Positions 29,733 to 38,681 of a DNA stretch of 64,000 nucleotides are shown here, piece by piece (positions within the stretch are counted from its first letter, which is position 1; each line of letters starts with the position of its first letter). The stretch comes from JADJOY01 sp016713535 [NCBI: Deltaproteobacteria bacterium] (GTDB lineage Bacteria > JADJOY01), in the NCBI GenBank assembly GCA_016713535.1, contig JADJOY010000007.1, positions 62,001-126,000 on the forward strand, written 5' to 3'. The notes under the pieces were generated by a model that saw only the letters and a program-made list of their open reading frames with translations, did not search any database and had not been told where the DNA came from. A program made the translations under genes and the position numbers.

Positions 29733-30743
29733 TCAAGGAAACGAGACGTTTCGTTGACTCACGCTGTCGGCGCAATCGAGATACTTGTACGCTCCCGTAT
29801 TGTTGAGCCGAACGGGGTTTGTGCCCTGAGCGCAGTTCGGGCAGTCATAGAACCCCGTTGAATCGTTGATCTGTATGTTCGTACCATACGTCGTGAATTT
29901 GAGGTAGTCCGACGCCGGCGGAACGGATCCATTCTTCAAGACGTAGCCCCACAGCCTACACGGCGGCGCGTAACAGGTCGCGGCCCCGCTCTTCACGACT
30001 AGATCCTGAGGCACCGACGAGTTGAAACACGTCGATTTCACCTTGGCCTCTTTCGCCGTACCTTTGTGAAGAACCGCCTCGAACTCGCCGCCGGACTTGG
30101 AGCAGTTGATACACTCGTAATGGCCGTCCTGAGGCTTGATGCCGGCCGCCTTGGCCCCGTCAATGTGAAGCTCAGCCGCCGCACCCTGGTTATTGCTGGG
30201 GCAGAGCCTCTTGCAGCCGTGAGGATCCTGGCTTTTATCGCAATCATGCACCATCGTAGTCCCATCGGTGTCGAGCACGAACCCACTAGTCGTACATGCC
30301 GGGCCTGGCTCCCCACCAGTTGCATCCTTGAAGTAGAAGTTCGTGGCAACCCCCGATACGGGGTAGCAGGAAACTGGAAGCTTCTCCGAGTCCGCGTTTT
30401 TCAACCAAGCGGACCCCGCTCCCACGGAGGCGTTGCTCCAGCGATAGGACCCGTCTGTATTGGCGACCTTGACCTCTTTCTTGATCGTGATTCCTGGCTC
30501 ATTCGTCAGTTCGATGACAAGCGAGTCATTTTGAGGAACGCCATCTTTGATTCGCACGTAGCCCCATAGCTCACAGGTTGTAAACGGCGGATCTATCGTG
30601 AGGGTCTCAAGAGTCGGGGTACGCGCATCTGACACAGGAGGATGCTGAGCAGAACACGCCGAAACCAGCGCTCCGAGCAATGCCATCAGCACGCATGCGT
30701 AACCCGCTCTCGCTTCGACAACCAATCGCGACGCCATTGGCAT
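29733..30743 (-). CDS. Cysteine-rich lipoprotein of unknown function
   Basis: About 336 residues from ATG 30743, chosen for the purine-rich GAGAAAGAGAG just upstream (ATG 30764 is an alternative). A hydrophobic segment ends in LVSAC, the lipobox. The mature part has an internal repeat: CELWGYVRIKDGVPQNDSLVIEL near the N-terminus and CRLWGYVLKNGSVPPASDYLKF near the C-terminus. Paired Cys occur throughout (CDKSQDPHGCKRLC, CINCSKSG, DCPNCAQG), suggesting disulphides or a metal-rich fold. No family was recognised. Lower GC, like its downstream partner. It is upstream of that partner on the same strand. Confidence 0.6.
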   Translation of the reverse strand: MPMASRLVVEARAGYACVLMALLGALVSACSAQHPPVSDARTPTLETLTIDPPFTTCELWGYVRIKDGVPQNDSLVIELTNEPGITIKKEVKVANTDGSYRWSNASVGAGSAWLKNADSEKLPVSCYPVSGVATNFYFKDATGGEPGPACTTSGFVLDTDGTTMVHDCDKSQDPHGCKRLCPSNNQGAAAELHIDGAKAAGIKPQDGHYECINCSKSGGEFEAVLHKGTAKEAKVKSTCFNSSVPQDLVVKSGAATCYAPPCRLWGYVLKNGSVPPASDYLKFTTYGTNIQINDSTGFYDCPNCAQGTNPVRLNNTGAYKYLDCADSVSQRNVSFP

Positions 30744-30764
30744 ACTTCTCTCTTTCTCCAGCAT

Positions 30765-31177
30765 GGCTGGTTTCAGTTAGAGGACCCTGGGAGGACGGAG
30801 CAGCAGCCAGCACCTTGAGCGGTTAAGCGTTCGAAGTGGCTGTGTGAACATAGTAAGCATAAAGGCACCTACTCGTAGAGGCAATTATCGTTTACGAGCT
30901 CCAGCCATTCTTTACGAGCCTCAGCGACCTGAAGATAGGCATCTCGTCGCAACGGTCGCATTCGGCCCCAAGCGAGCCACCGCCTCATTCGCAGCGCAGC
31001 CGACGGATCGAGCCGGCGACCACCCAAGCATCGGCGCCGCGGTTTCCGATGCGGCCGGCAACGACTGCAATCCGGCACGTAGTCCCGTCAGCTCGAGCCA
31101 CCATACTGTTGGCTCCAGGATCCGGAGCCCTTGGGCTGATCGCGTGACGCGGCCTGCGGTGCTCCGCCTCGCCGCAT
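30765..31177. other. Intergenic region downstream of the kinase-CsgG gene
   Basis: 413 bases between two minus-strand genes, with a composition step from lower GC (left) to high GC (right). It presumably holds the promoter of the lipoprotein pair. A minus-strand open stretch encoding WWLELTGLRAGLQSLPAASE is visible but has no start context or recognisable domain. No hairpin repeats are present. Confidence 0.4.
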
Positions 31178-33403
31178 TCATTGGGATGGAAGCGCTGGCT
31201 CCAGGATCGGCATCAGTCTGCCATCGAGTGCCGCCACGATCGTCCCCGCCAGCTCGTCCGGCTTGGTGTCGGCGGTGATCGGGATCGTGTCGCTGGCCTT
31301 GATCTCGGTGGTCTCGACGTCGACGACGTCCCAGTGGGCGACCATTCCGCCCTCGAGGTTGTTGAGGACGGTGCGGAGGATGAAGCGTGCGCTGACGAGG
31401 TGGCCGATCTCGACGCGGCTTGCGGCATCGGTAAGCGGCGAGGCGCCGAGGTTCAGTTCGTTCAGGATCTTCCCGATGAGCTGACGTTCCACGACTTTCG
31501 TTCCTGGCTGGGCGAGCAGCTTGTCGTGAATCGCGAACTCGAGGGCGATGTCGAAGCCCGAGGAACGGTTGAAGGCACCGCCGCGCGCCGCGGGCAGCAC
31601 CCAGATCGTACGGGGGCGCGGGGTGGACGGGTCCCGAGGCGGGCGCGGTCGCTGGTTCTTGATCGCCTCGATGGCGTCGTCGAGCTGCTTGTTGAACTCG
31701 GCGTCTTCCTGGAGCTGGAGCTGGCGGTCGAGGGCCGCGATCGCGTGCGCCGTCGAGAGGTCGCCGGGTAACGCCGCAGCAACTGCGCCCAAGTGCGTGC
31801 GAGCCTGCCGGTAATCCCCACGCTTCATGTCGAGCTGTGCGAGCAGGTGGCTCACCTCTGGGCTCGACGCTCCCGTGCGGCTCGCTTCGTCGAGGTAGCG
31901 CGACGCGGCGTCGAGGTCGTTCTTGTCGAGGGCGAGGCGGGCGAGGCGGGCCCAGGCGAGGGCGCGCTCGGGGGCGGTGCCGACCTTGGCGGTGGTGGCG
32001 CTCTCGTAGGCACGGCGAGCGGCGTCGGGGTTGCCGTCCTGGGCGGCGAGGTCGCCGCTCAGGACGGTCGCCCACACCAGGTCGGGCTCGAGGGCGAGGG
32101 CCTCTTGGACTCTAGCGGTCGCTTCGGCGATCTGGCTGTTCACGATCGCAACAGCGGCTCGTTCCTGCAGGCTGCACGCCCGGCCCATGCGGGAAAGCCC
32201 ACCGCCGACGATGCTCGCCTGCACGACGTGCGTATTGCCGGCCTCGATGCGCTGGACGGCGTCGCAGCGGTAGATGCTGAGCTCGTGGGTCTTCCAGGCC
32301 ACGACCGCGGCGATTCCCACGCCACCGAGCGCCAGCAGGCGCGCGGCGGGCTTCTTTGGCGCGCGGCGCTTCGTGCCGGAATCGCCCGCCAGGCCCCCCG
32401 AAGGGTCCCTCCGGATGTTTTGAGTGGGGATGTTGTTCTGGAATGGGGGCACGCCCACCCCTGACCCTGGCGTGGGGGTGCCCGCGTTGCGGTACGCGTT
32501 GGCGAGCTCCTCGATGGGGACGTCCGCCTCGCGCATGGCGGCTGCGAACGCCTCGCGCAGCTCGGCGACGTTGGCGTAGCGCGCGGCGGGGTCCTTCTCG
32601 AGGCAGCGCATCACCACCGCGGCGAGGGCGAGCGGGGTGTTGGGCTCGATGTCGCGGATGGGCGGCGGGGTCTCGTAGACGTGGGCAGCGGCGACCCCGA
32701 TCGGGCTGTCGCCGCGGAACGGCAGGCGTCCGGTGAGCATCTCGTAGAGCACCACGCCCCACGAGTAGATGTCGGAGCGGGCGTCGAGGTCTGGCCTCCC
32801 CGTCGCTTGCTCGGGGCTCATGTAGCCGGGGGTGCCGACCATCACGCCCGGGGTGGTGTGCGAGCTGATGCGCAGCGCCTGCGCCACGCCGAAGTCGAGG
32901 AGCTTCACCGCGCCGGCGCGGGTGAGGAAGATGTTCTGGGGCTTGAAGTCGCGGTGGACGATCACCTGCTCGTGCGCGAACTCGAGCCCAGCGAGCACCT
33001 GGAGGCTGATCCCGGCGATGCGCGTCAGGTCGGGGCAGGGCTCGCGGTCGAGGAACGTGCGGAGGTCCTCGCCGTCGAGGAGCTCCATCGAGATGAAGTA
33101 GAAGCCCGCATCCTCGCCGATGTCGTAGATGTGGATGATGTTGCGGTGGTTCAGGCGCCAGCCGATCATCGACTCACGCTTGAAGCGCTCGAGGCGCCCG
33201 GGCTCGGCCTCGGGCGCCGGGATCAGCACCTTGAGGGCGACGACCACGTCGGTGAGCGTGTCGCGGGCGATGTAGACCTTGCCCATGCCGCCCGAGGCGA
33301 GCTCGCGGACGATCTCGAACTTGCCGAGGCGAACGCCCGGGGCGAGCGGGAAGCCGGAGAGCGGCGGACGCGGATCCGAAGTGGGCATGGCGGCGGCTTG
33401 CAT
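31178..33403 (-). CDS. Ser/Thr kinase-TPR-CsgG/LpoB-like fusion protein
   Basis: 741 residues from ATG 33403 (a second ATG five codons on is possible). Residues 28-290 form a Hanks kinase: ASGGMGKVY, VALKVL, HRDFKPQNIFL (Phe for the usual Leu), DFGVAQAL, GTPGYMSPEQATG. A short hydrophobic segment near 350-370 (LLALGGVGIAAVVAW) probably crosses the membrane. Residues 410-570 are TPR-like. Residues 590-735 resemble CsgG/LpoB: FDIALEFAIHDKLLAQPGTKVVERQLIGKIL, FILRTVLNNLEGGMVAHWDVVDVET. The same C-terminal fold occurs in the lipoprotein at 24,302. If the segment spans the membrane, a cytoplasmic kinase is joined to a periplasmic CsgG-like sensor; this topology is inferred. Confidence 0.85.
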   Translation of the reverse strand: MQAAAMPTSDPRPPLSGFPLAPGVRLGKFEIVRELASGGMGKVYIARDTLTDVVVALKVLIPAPEAEPGRLERFKRESMIGWRLNHRNIIHIYDIGEDAGFYFISMELLDGEDLRTFLDREPCPDLTRIAGISLQVLAGLEFAHEQVIVHRDFKPQNIFLTRAGAVKLLDFGVAQALRISSHTTPGVMVGTPGYMSPEQATGRPDLDARSDIYSWGVVLYEMLTGRLPFRGDSPIGVAAAHVYETPPPIRDIEPNTPLALAAVVMRCLEKDPAARYANVAELREAFAAAMREADVPIEELANAYRNAGTPTPGSGVGVPPFQNNIPTQNIRRDPSGGLAGDSGTKRRAPKKPAARLLALGGVGIAAVVAWKTHELSIYRCDAVQRIEAGNTHVVQASIVGGGLSRMGRACSLQERAAVAIVNSQIAEATARVQEALALEPDLVWATVLSGDLAAQDGNPDAARRAYESATTAKVGTAPERALAWARLARLALDKNDLDAASRYLDEASRTGASSPEVSHLLAQLDMKRGDYRQARTHLGAVAAALPGDLSTAHAIAALDRQLQLQEDAEFNKQLDDAIEAIKNQRPRPPRDPSTPRPRTIWVLPAARGGAFNRSSGFDIALEFAIHDKLLAQPGTKVVERQLIGKILNELNLGASPLTDAASRVEIGHLVSARFILRTVLNNLEGGMVAHWDVVDVETTEIKASDTIPITADTKPDELAGTIVAALDGRLMPILEPALPSQ

Positions 33404-33673
33404 GGTTTACCCCGAGTTGGGCGGATGATACGGCCCCACACTCCTGCGTTACAAGGTTCCTGCCAAGAGCGAGGGTGCGCGGGCTCGGGGCGAGGTGCCG
33501 TGATTCCGGTTACTTGGGGTCGGGGGCGCCGGCGCCGAGCGGGGGCGATCGTTCGGATACCGCACGGGCGGGTTCGGAAGGTGGACGGTGATCGAAGGCG
33601 CGGACGCCGCGGCGCGCCGGAGGCGTACTGGGATCGACGGGGGCGGCGACGCTGGCGATCTCGTCGTATCGCC

Positions 33674-34625
33674 GGGCACGCGACGCGTGCCCCTCCCGGG
33701 GGCCACGATCGGCCTGGAGGGCCGCGCTCCGTCGCGGCCGCGGCACGTGGGGGGACTGGATCGACGGGTTGGCGGTGGGGACGCCGGGGCGATCGCGGGC
33801 AACCTGGGGGTACTGGGACGACGGACTTGGCGATGGCGACCGTGTCGCCGGGCACGCGACGCGTGCCCCTCCCTGGGCCACGAGCGGCCTGGAGGGCCGC
33901 GCTCCGTCGCGGCCGCGGCGCACCGGGGGTGTACTGGGATCGACGGAGTTGGCGGTGGCGACGCCGGGGCGTATCGCCGGGCACGCGACGCGTGCCCTCC
34001 CCCAGGCCACGACGGCCTGGAGGGCCGCGCTCCGTCGCGGCCGCGGCACGTGGGGGTGTACTGGGATCGACGGAGTTGGCGGTGGGGGCGTTGGCGCGTA
34101 TCGCCGGGCACGCGGCGCGTGCCCCTCCCCCGGGCCACGATCGGCCTGGAGGGCCGCGCTCCGTCGCGGCCGCGGCGGGGGTACTGGGATCGACGGGTGC
34201 GGGCGGGGCGTATCGCCGGGACGCGCGCGTCCCTCCCCCGGGCCACGAACGGCCTGGAGGGCCGCGCTCCGTCGCGGCCGCGGCACGTGGGGGTGTACTG
34301 GGATCGACGGGGTTGGCGGTGGGGACGCCGGGGCGTGTCGCCGGGCACGCGACGCGTGCCCCTCCCTGGGCCACGAGCGGCCTGGAGGGCCGCGCTCCGT
34401 CGCGGCCGCGGCACGTGGGGGTGTACTGGGATCGACGGGGTTGGCGGTGGGGACGCCGGGGCGTATCGCCGGGCACGCGACGCGTGCCCCTCCCCCGGGC
34501 CACGAGCGGCCTGGAGGGCCGCGCTCCGTCGCGGCCGCGGCACGTGGGGGTGTACTGGGATCGACGGGGTTGGCGGTGGGGACGCCGGGGCGTATCGCCG
34601 GGCACGCGACGCGTGCCCCTCCCGG
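33674..34625. repeat. Repeat array C: about eight 127-bp units of triloop and TCC-loop hairpins
   Basis: Each unit has an 8-bp hairpin GGGCACGC, loop GAC, GCGTGCCC (first at 33,674-33,692) and then the TGGAG-footed hairpin with stem GGCCGCG and loop CTCCGT (first at 33,715-33,739). I count eight of the former, one degenerate near 34,220, and seven of the latter. Linkers repeat the words GTGTACTGGGATCGACGG and GGTTGGCGGTGGGGACGCC. The last three units are nearly identical at about 127 bases, suggesting recent duplication; earlier ones vary in length. The array lies between two minus-strand genes, at the 3' side of the MFS gene. Confidence 0.95.
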
Positions 34626-34631
34626 GCCTGT

Positions 34632-34701
34632 CTGTAAAGCACTTGCTATACAAAATCGTAAAGCAGGTGCTTTACAGATTTTGTACGGCTTAAGCTTTAC
34701 A
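34632..34701. repeat. AT-rich interlocking inverted repeats
   Basis: An AT-rich islet beside array C. CTGTAAAGCACTTGC (34,632-34,646) pairs with GCAGGTGCTTTACAG (34,663-34,677) with one wobble. TACAAAATC (34,649-34,657), inside the first loop, pairs instead with GATTTTGTA (34,677-34,685). GTAAAGC or its complement occurs four times. The two pairings are mutually exclusive, so the strand could fold two ways. It may be the terminator of the MFS gene, which stops 35 bases away, or a remnant of a foreign element. Confidence 0.7.
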
Positions 34702-34735
34702 CGCGATTTTGGCCGGATTCCACTGCGAAAGTGCC

Positions 34736-36024
34736 CTATTTCGGGGCCCCTGCGGGGGCGTATCCGGGCTCTTCTTCGAGCAGATCGAGGGGGCCGAGGG
34801 GCCAGAGCTCGGGCCATTTCTTCATCACGATCGCGACCACGACGAAGGTCGCGACACCGCCGAGCAGCACCGAGCCGACCGGCCCCACCAGCGCCGCGGT
34901 GACGCCGGACTCGAACGCACCGAGCTCGTTCGAGAGCCCGATGAACACGAAGTGCACCGCTCCCACCCGGCCGCGCAGGGCGTCGGGCGTGACCACCTGC
35001 ATGATGGTCTGGCGGATCACCACGCTCACGTTGTCGAAGAGCCCGGTGAGGAAGAGGCAGGCGAGCGACCAGCCGAACGAGCGCGAGAACGCGAACGCGA
35101 TGGTGGCGGCGCCGAAGCCCATGACCGCGATGAGCAGCGCCCGCCCGGGGCGCCGAAACGGCGCCATGCGGGTGGTCACGAGCGCCATGGTGAGGGCGCC
35201 CGCGGAGGGCGCGGCGCGCATCCAGCCGAGCCCGGTGGGGCCCACCTGCAGCAGGTCGCGGGCGAAGATCGGCAAGAGCGCGGTGACGCCGCCGAACAGC
35301 ACGGCGAAGAGGTCGAGGGTGATCGCCGGCAGCAGGAACCGCGAGCGCCGCACGAACTCGAAGCCGGCGCGGATCTCCTCGCGGCGGTCGCGCGCGGCCC
35401 GCGCCCCGCCCCGCCCCCACCCGCCTCCTCGCCCGCGCGGATCTCCGGCAGCCCCACCAGCGTCACCGCGAACGCCAGCGCGAACGCCGTGACACAGCCG
35501 TACGCGAGCGCCGGCCCCGACCACGCGAGCAGCGCCCCCGCCACCGCCGGCCCCGCGATCGCCGAGAGCTCGAAGGTGGTGGCGTTCCACGCGTTCGCCT
35601 GCACGAACGCCGCGGGCGGCACCAGGTTGGGCGTGATCGAGCTGATCGCCGGCGCGCTGAACGCCGTCACGCACCCGCACCCGAGCAGCACCGGGAACAT
35701 CCACCCGATGGGCGCTCCCGAGCGCGTGACCTCGACCATCGCGAGCCCGAGCAACGCCAGGACCACCTGGGTGATCACCGCGATCCGCCGCCGGTCGTAG
35801 CGGTCCGCCGCCATCCCGGCCGGCACCACCAGCGCCACCACCGGGAGCACCTGGATCAGCCCGATCAGCCCGAGCGCCCACGCCGAGCGGGTGCGGTCGT
35901 AGACCTGCCACCCCACCGAGACGCTCAGGATCTGCCGCCCCAGCACCCCGAGGACACGCCCCACCAGCAGGCGGCGAAACGCGGGGACACGCAGCGGGTT
36001 CGACTCGGGATCACGCGGGCTCAC
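34736..36024 (-). CDS. MFS-family exporter (EntS/MFS_3-like), one frameshift
   Basis: Major facilitator of about 430 residues from GTG 36024 (upstream starts to 36,120 would crowd the divergent promoter). N-terminal half: FRRLLVGRVLGVLGRQILSVSVGWQVYDRTRSAWALGLIGL, the A-motif region PAGMAADRYDRRRI, and TPNLVPPAAFVQANAWNATTFE. C-terminal half: LPAITLDLFAVLFGGVTALLPIFARDLLQ and GRVGAVHFVFIGLSNELGAFESGVTAALVGP. This matches the EntS/MFS_3 group that exports siderophores, macrolides or similar small molecules. The frame breaks in the G-run at about 35,400-35,420, in the loop between the halves; one added G restores it (ARDRREEIRAGFEF). Sequence error is likely. Confidence 0.85.
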
Positions 36025-36143
36025 GCGGGGCCTCGGCTTCGGTTCGTGGCGAGTGGGGACACGCGTTCGCGGGGGCGCGCGGACACCGCTCCGCGCTGCC
36101 CACACGCCGCGAGCGCGCATCTTCGCCTACAATCGCGCTCCGC

Positions 36144-37253
36144 ATGAACGACGCGCTCCTCCCCGAGCCGGCCGCCCCCGGTGCGCCCGCCGTCACCTGC
36201 CCGAGCTGCAACGCCAAGGTGGCCGCGCCGGCCTCGCGCTGCTCCGCGTGTGGCGAGTGGCTCACCGACCCCGAGAAGCTGATCGAGCCGCGCGCCGGCG
36301 AGGTCCTCGGCGGGCGCTATCGCCTCGAGAGCCTGATCGGCGTGGGCGGGATGGCGCGGGTGTGGCGCGCCCTCGACCTCACCCACGACCGCGAGGTCGC
36401 CCTCAAGCTGCTCCAGCCCGAGCTGGTGGGCGACCGCGTCGCCGAGCAGCGCTTCCTGAACGAGGGCAAGACCGCGCGCGAGATCCGCCACCCCAACGCG
36501 GTGGACGTGTTCGACCACGGGCTCTTCCCGAACGGCATGCCGTACATCGCGATGGAGCTGCTCGAGGGCAAGCTGCTCTCCGAGCTGGTTCGCCAGGTGG
36601 GTGCGCTCTCCGCCGAGCGCGTCGTGCGGCTGATGCTGCAGGTGGCGGGCGCGGTCGGCGAGGCGCATCGCCGCGGGCTCGTCCACCGCGACCTGAAGCC
36701 CGACAACATCATCATCGTGGGGGCCTCCGACGACGCCCACGAGCGCGCCGTGCTCCTCGACTTCGGGATCGCGATCCACGCCGAGGGACTCGAGGCCGGC
36801 GAGAGCAAGGACGGGCTCGGCACGCCCGCCTACGCCGCCCCCGAGCAGGCGACCGGCGAGCCGCTCGGCACCCGCGCCGACGTCTACTCGCTCGGCGTCG
36901 TCATGTACCAGCTCTTGACCGGCGAGCTGCCCGGCTCGCGCGGCGGCGCCGACGCCACCTCTCCCCGCCGCACCACGCGGGTCATGCCGCCCGATGGTGG
37001 CGGGCGCTCGTCGCCGGTGCTGCGCGGCGCGCTGCAGAAGGTGGTGGTGCAGGCGCTCTCGCCGGATCCCCGCCAGCGCCACGGCGACGCACGGGTCTTG
37101 CTGCGCGATCTCGAGCGCGTGGCCGTCCACCTGCCGCGCGAGCGCGACGCGAGCTTCTCGCTCGAGCGGCTGGTGCGGAACTGGTGGTGGTTGCCGGCGC
37201 TCCTGATCCTGGTCGCGGCGCTCGCGGCGCTCATCTGGTTCAACGCGGGATGA
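36144..37253 (+). CDS. Zinc-ribbon Ser/Thr protein kinase with C-terminal membrane anchor
   Basis: 369 residues from ATG 36144. Residues 18-36 are a zinc ribbon (CPSC, then CSAC). Residues 58-325 are a Hanks kinase: GVGGMARVW, ALKLL, HRDLKPDNIIIV, DFGIAIH, GTPAYAAPEQATG. The last 25 residues are one membrane segment (WWWLPALLILVAALAALIWF), so the kinase domain faces the cytoplasm and no sensor domain follows. The stop overlaps the next gene's ATG (ATGA), giving a coupled kinase-phosphoesterase pair. It is divergent from the MFS gene. Activation is probably through autophosphorylation; the input is unknown. Confidence 0.92.
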   Translation: MNDALLPEPAAPGAPAVTCPSCNAKVAAPASRCSACGEWLTDPEKLIEPRAGEVLGGRYRLESLIGVGGMARVWRALDLTHDREVALKLLQPELVGDRVAEQRFLNEGKTAREIRHPNAVDVFDHGLFPNGMPYIAMELLEGKLLSELVRQVGALSAERVVRLMLQVAGAVGEAHRRGLVHRDLKPDNIIIVGASDDAHERAVLLDFGIAIHAEGLEAGESKDGLGTPAYAAPEQATGEPLGTRADVYSLGVVMYQLLTGELPGSRGGADATSPRRTTRVMPPDGGGRSSPVLRGALQKVVVQALSPDPRQRHGDARVLLRDLERVAVHLPRERDASFSLERLVRNWWWLPALLILVAALAALIWFNAG

Positions 37254-38641
37254 GCCCTCCGGCCCGCCGCGCGCGCCGGCGCCAGCGACGCCGGCCGGCG
37301 CTCGCCACGGCACTGGCGGCGTGGAGCGCGGCGGCGGGGGTCGCGATCCTCGCGCAGGCCGAGCCCGCCCCGCTCGCGGCGGCGGAGCGCGGCGAGGCGC
37401 CCGCGGCGGCGGTTCGCCCCGAGGCCGTGCACGCGATCTACGCGATCGGCGACTTCGGCTGGGCGCGCCCCGAGCTGGCGCAGGTCGGCGCCGCGATCCG
37501 TGCGCGCCTCGCCGGCACGCCCAGCCCGGCGCTGGTGCTCGAGCTCGGCGACAACGTCTACGAGAGCGGCCTCCCCGCGGATCCCACCGCGGCCGCCGCG
37601 CGTCTCGGCGAGATCCTCGACACCCTCGACGCGCGCGCTCCCGCCGAGCTCGGCGGAGCGCCGCTGCCGCTCGTCGCCGTGCCGGGCAATCACGACCACG
37701 ACGCCGGCATGAACCAGACCTGGGAGACCGACCCGAACGCGTTCGGCGCGATCGAGAACCAGATGTTGCCCGCGTTCGAGCGCCCCGAGTGGCACTACGC
37801 GCCGGCGCACCTCGCGGCGCCCGGCAGCGCCGAGTGTCCCGTGGCGGTCACCCTCGACCGCGAAGCAGTGCGGCGCGTCCGCTCTGCCGCCGAGCCCGCC
37901 AGCGCCGGTATCGGCCCGTGGGCGTGCCTCACGCGACCGCAGCGGATCGCGCTCTCGCCGCCCGGGCTGGCACTCATCGCCGTCGACAGCCAGGTGCTCA
38001 TCGGCCTCCACCACCACCGCGAGGAGGCGGCCGCCGAGTTGCAGTGGGGCGCCCTCGAGAGCGAGCTCGGAGCCGCGCGCGCCGCCGGTGACGTGCCGGT
38101 GGTGGTCGCCCATCATCCACTCGAGAGCTACGGACGCCACCGGCCGCTCCAGGTGGGGCGCTTCTTCTTCGGCACCGGCTTCCCGAACTACACGCGCGCG
38201 CTGGATTACGTCACCGCGGTGCCCGGGATCGCGCAGATCACGGTGCTCGGCTGGTACGCGACCGGGTCGATCCAGGAGCAGGACGTCAACGGCCGCGGTT
38301 ACGATGCCTACCGTCGCCGCATGACCGAGGTCCTGGTCCGCAACGAGGTGGCGCTCTTCATGGCTGGGCACGACCACTCGCTCTCGTTCATGGACCTCGG
38401 CGCGAGCACCGACCTGGCACCGCTGGTGGGCGGACGCGAGCGGCTCTTCCAGCTCGTCTCGGGAGCCACCGCGAATCTCGACCCGCTCAGCGACGGCGCG
38501 GCGCTCCTCTACCGCCGCTCGGCGCGTGGCTACGCGCGCCTCACGTTCGCGAAGGCGAGCGCGGGCTCGCCGGCGCGGATCGCGATCGAGATCCAGCCAC
38601 TCTCGGGCGCCCCGTTCGAACGCTCGATCGCGGCGCGCTGA
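37250..38641 (+). CDS. Secreted calcineurin-like metallophosphoesterase
   Basis: 463 residues from ATG 37250, in an ATGA overlap with the kinase gene. A basic start and hydrophobic segment ([21 protein letters not shown]) give a signal peptide or anchor. The dinuclear metal motifs occur in order: [31 protein letters not shown]. This is the purple-acid/tartrate-resistant phosphatase-like layout, hydrolysing phosphoesters outside the cytoplasm. A loop between GNHDHD and the His motif holds several Cys. Coupling with a kinase on the inner face might suggest opposing activities, but they lie in different compartments, so this remains speculative. Confidence 0.88.
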   Translation: MSPPARRARRRQRRRPALATALAAWSAAAGVAILAQAEPAPLAAAERGEAPAAAVRPEAVHAIYAIGDFGWARPELAQVGAAIRARLAGTPSPALVLELGDNVYESGLPADPTAAAARLGEILDTLDARAPAELGGAPLPLVAVPGNHDHDAGMNQTWETDPNAFGAIENQMLPAFERPEWHYAPAHLAAPGSAECPVAVTLDREAVRRVRSAAEPASAGIGPWACLTRPQRIALSPPGLALIAVDSQVLIGLHHHREEAAAELQWGALESELGAARAAGDVPVVVAHHPLESYGRHRPLQVGRFFFGTGFPNYTRALDYVTAVPGIAQITVLGWYATGSIQEQDVNGRGYDAYRRRMTEVLVRNEVALFMAGHDHSLSFMDLGASTDLAPLVGGRERLFQLVSGATANLDPLSDGAALLYRRSARGYARLTFAKASAGSPARIAIEIQPLSGAPFERSIAAR

Positions 38642-38681
38642 GCCGAGCGCCGCCCGCCCACCCGCCCGAGGAGCCAGAGCC

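Noticed and set aside
30921-31177. Possible small gene with WWLELTGLRAGLQ
   Set aside because: No start context, no ribosome site, no recognisable domain; it is a fragment of a longer shadow frame.
36144-38641. Kinase and phosphoesterase as an opposing regulatory pair
   Set aside because: The phosphoesterase has a signal peptide and would act outside the cytoplasm, whereas the kinase domain faces inward.
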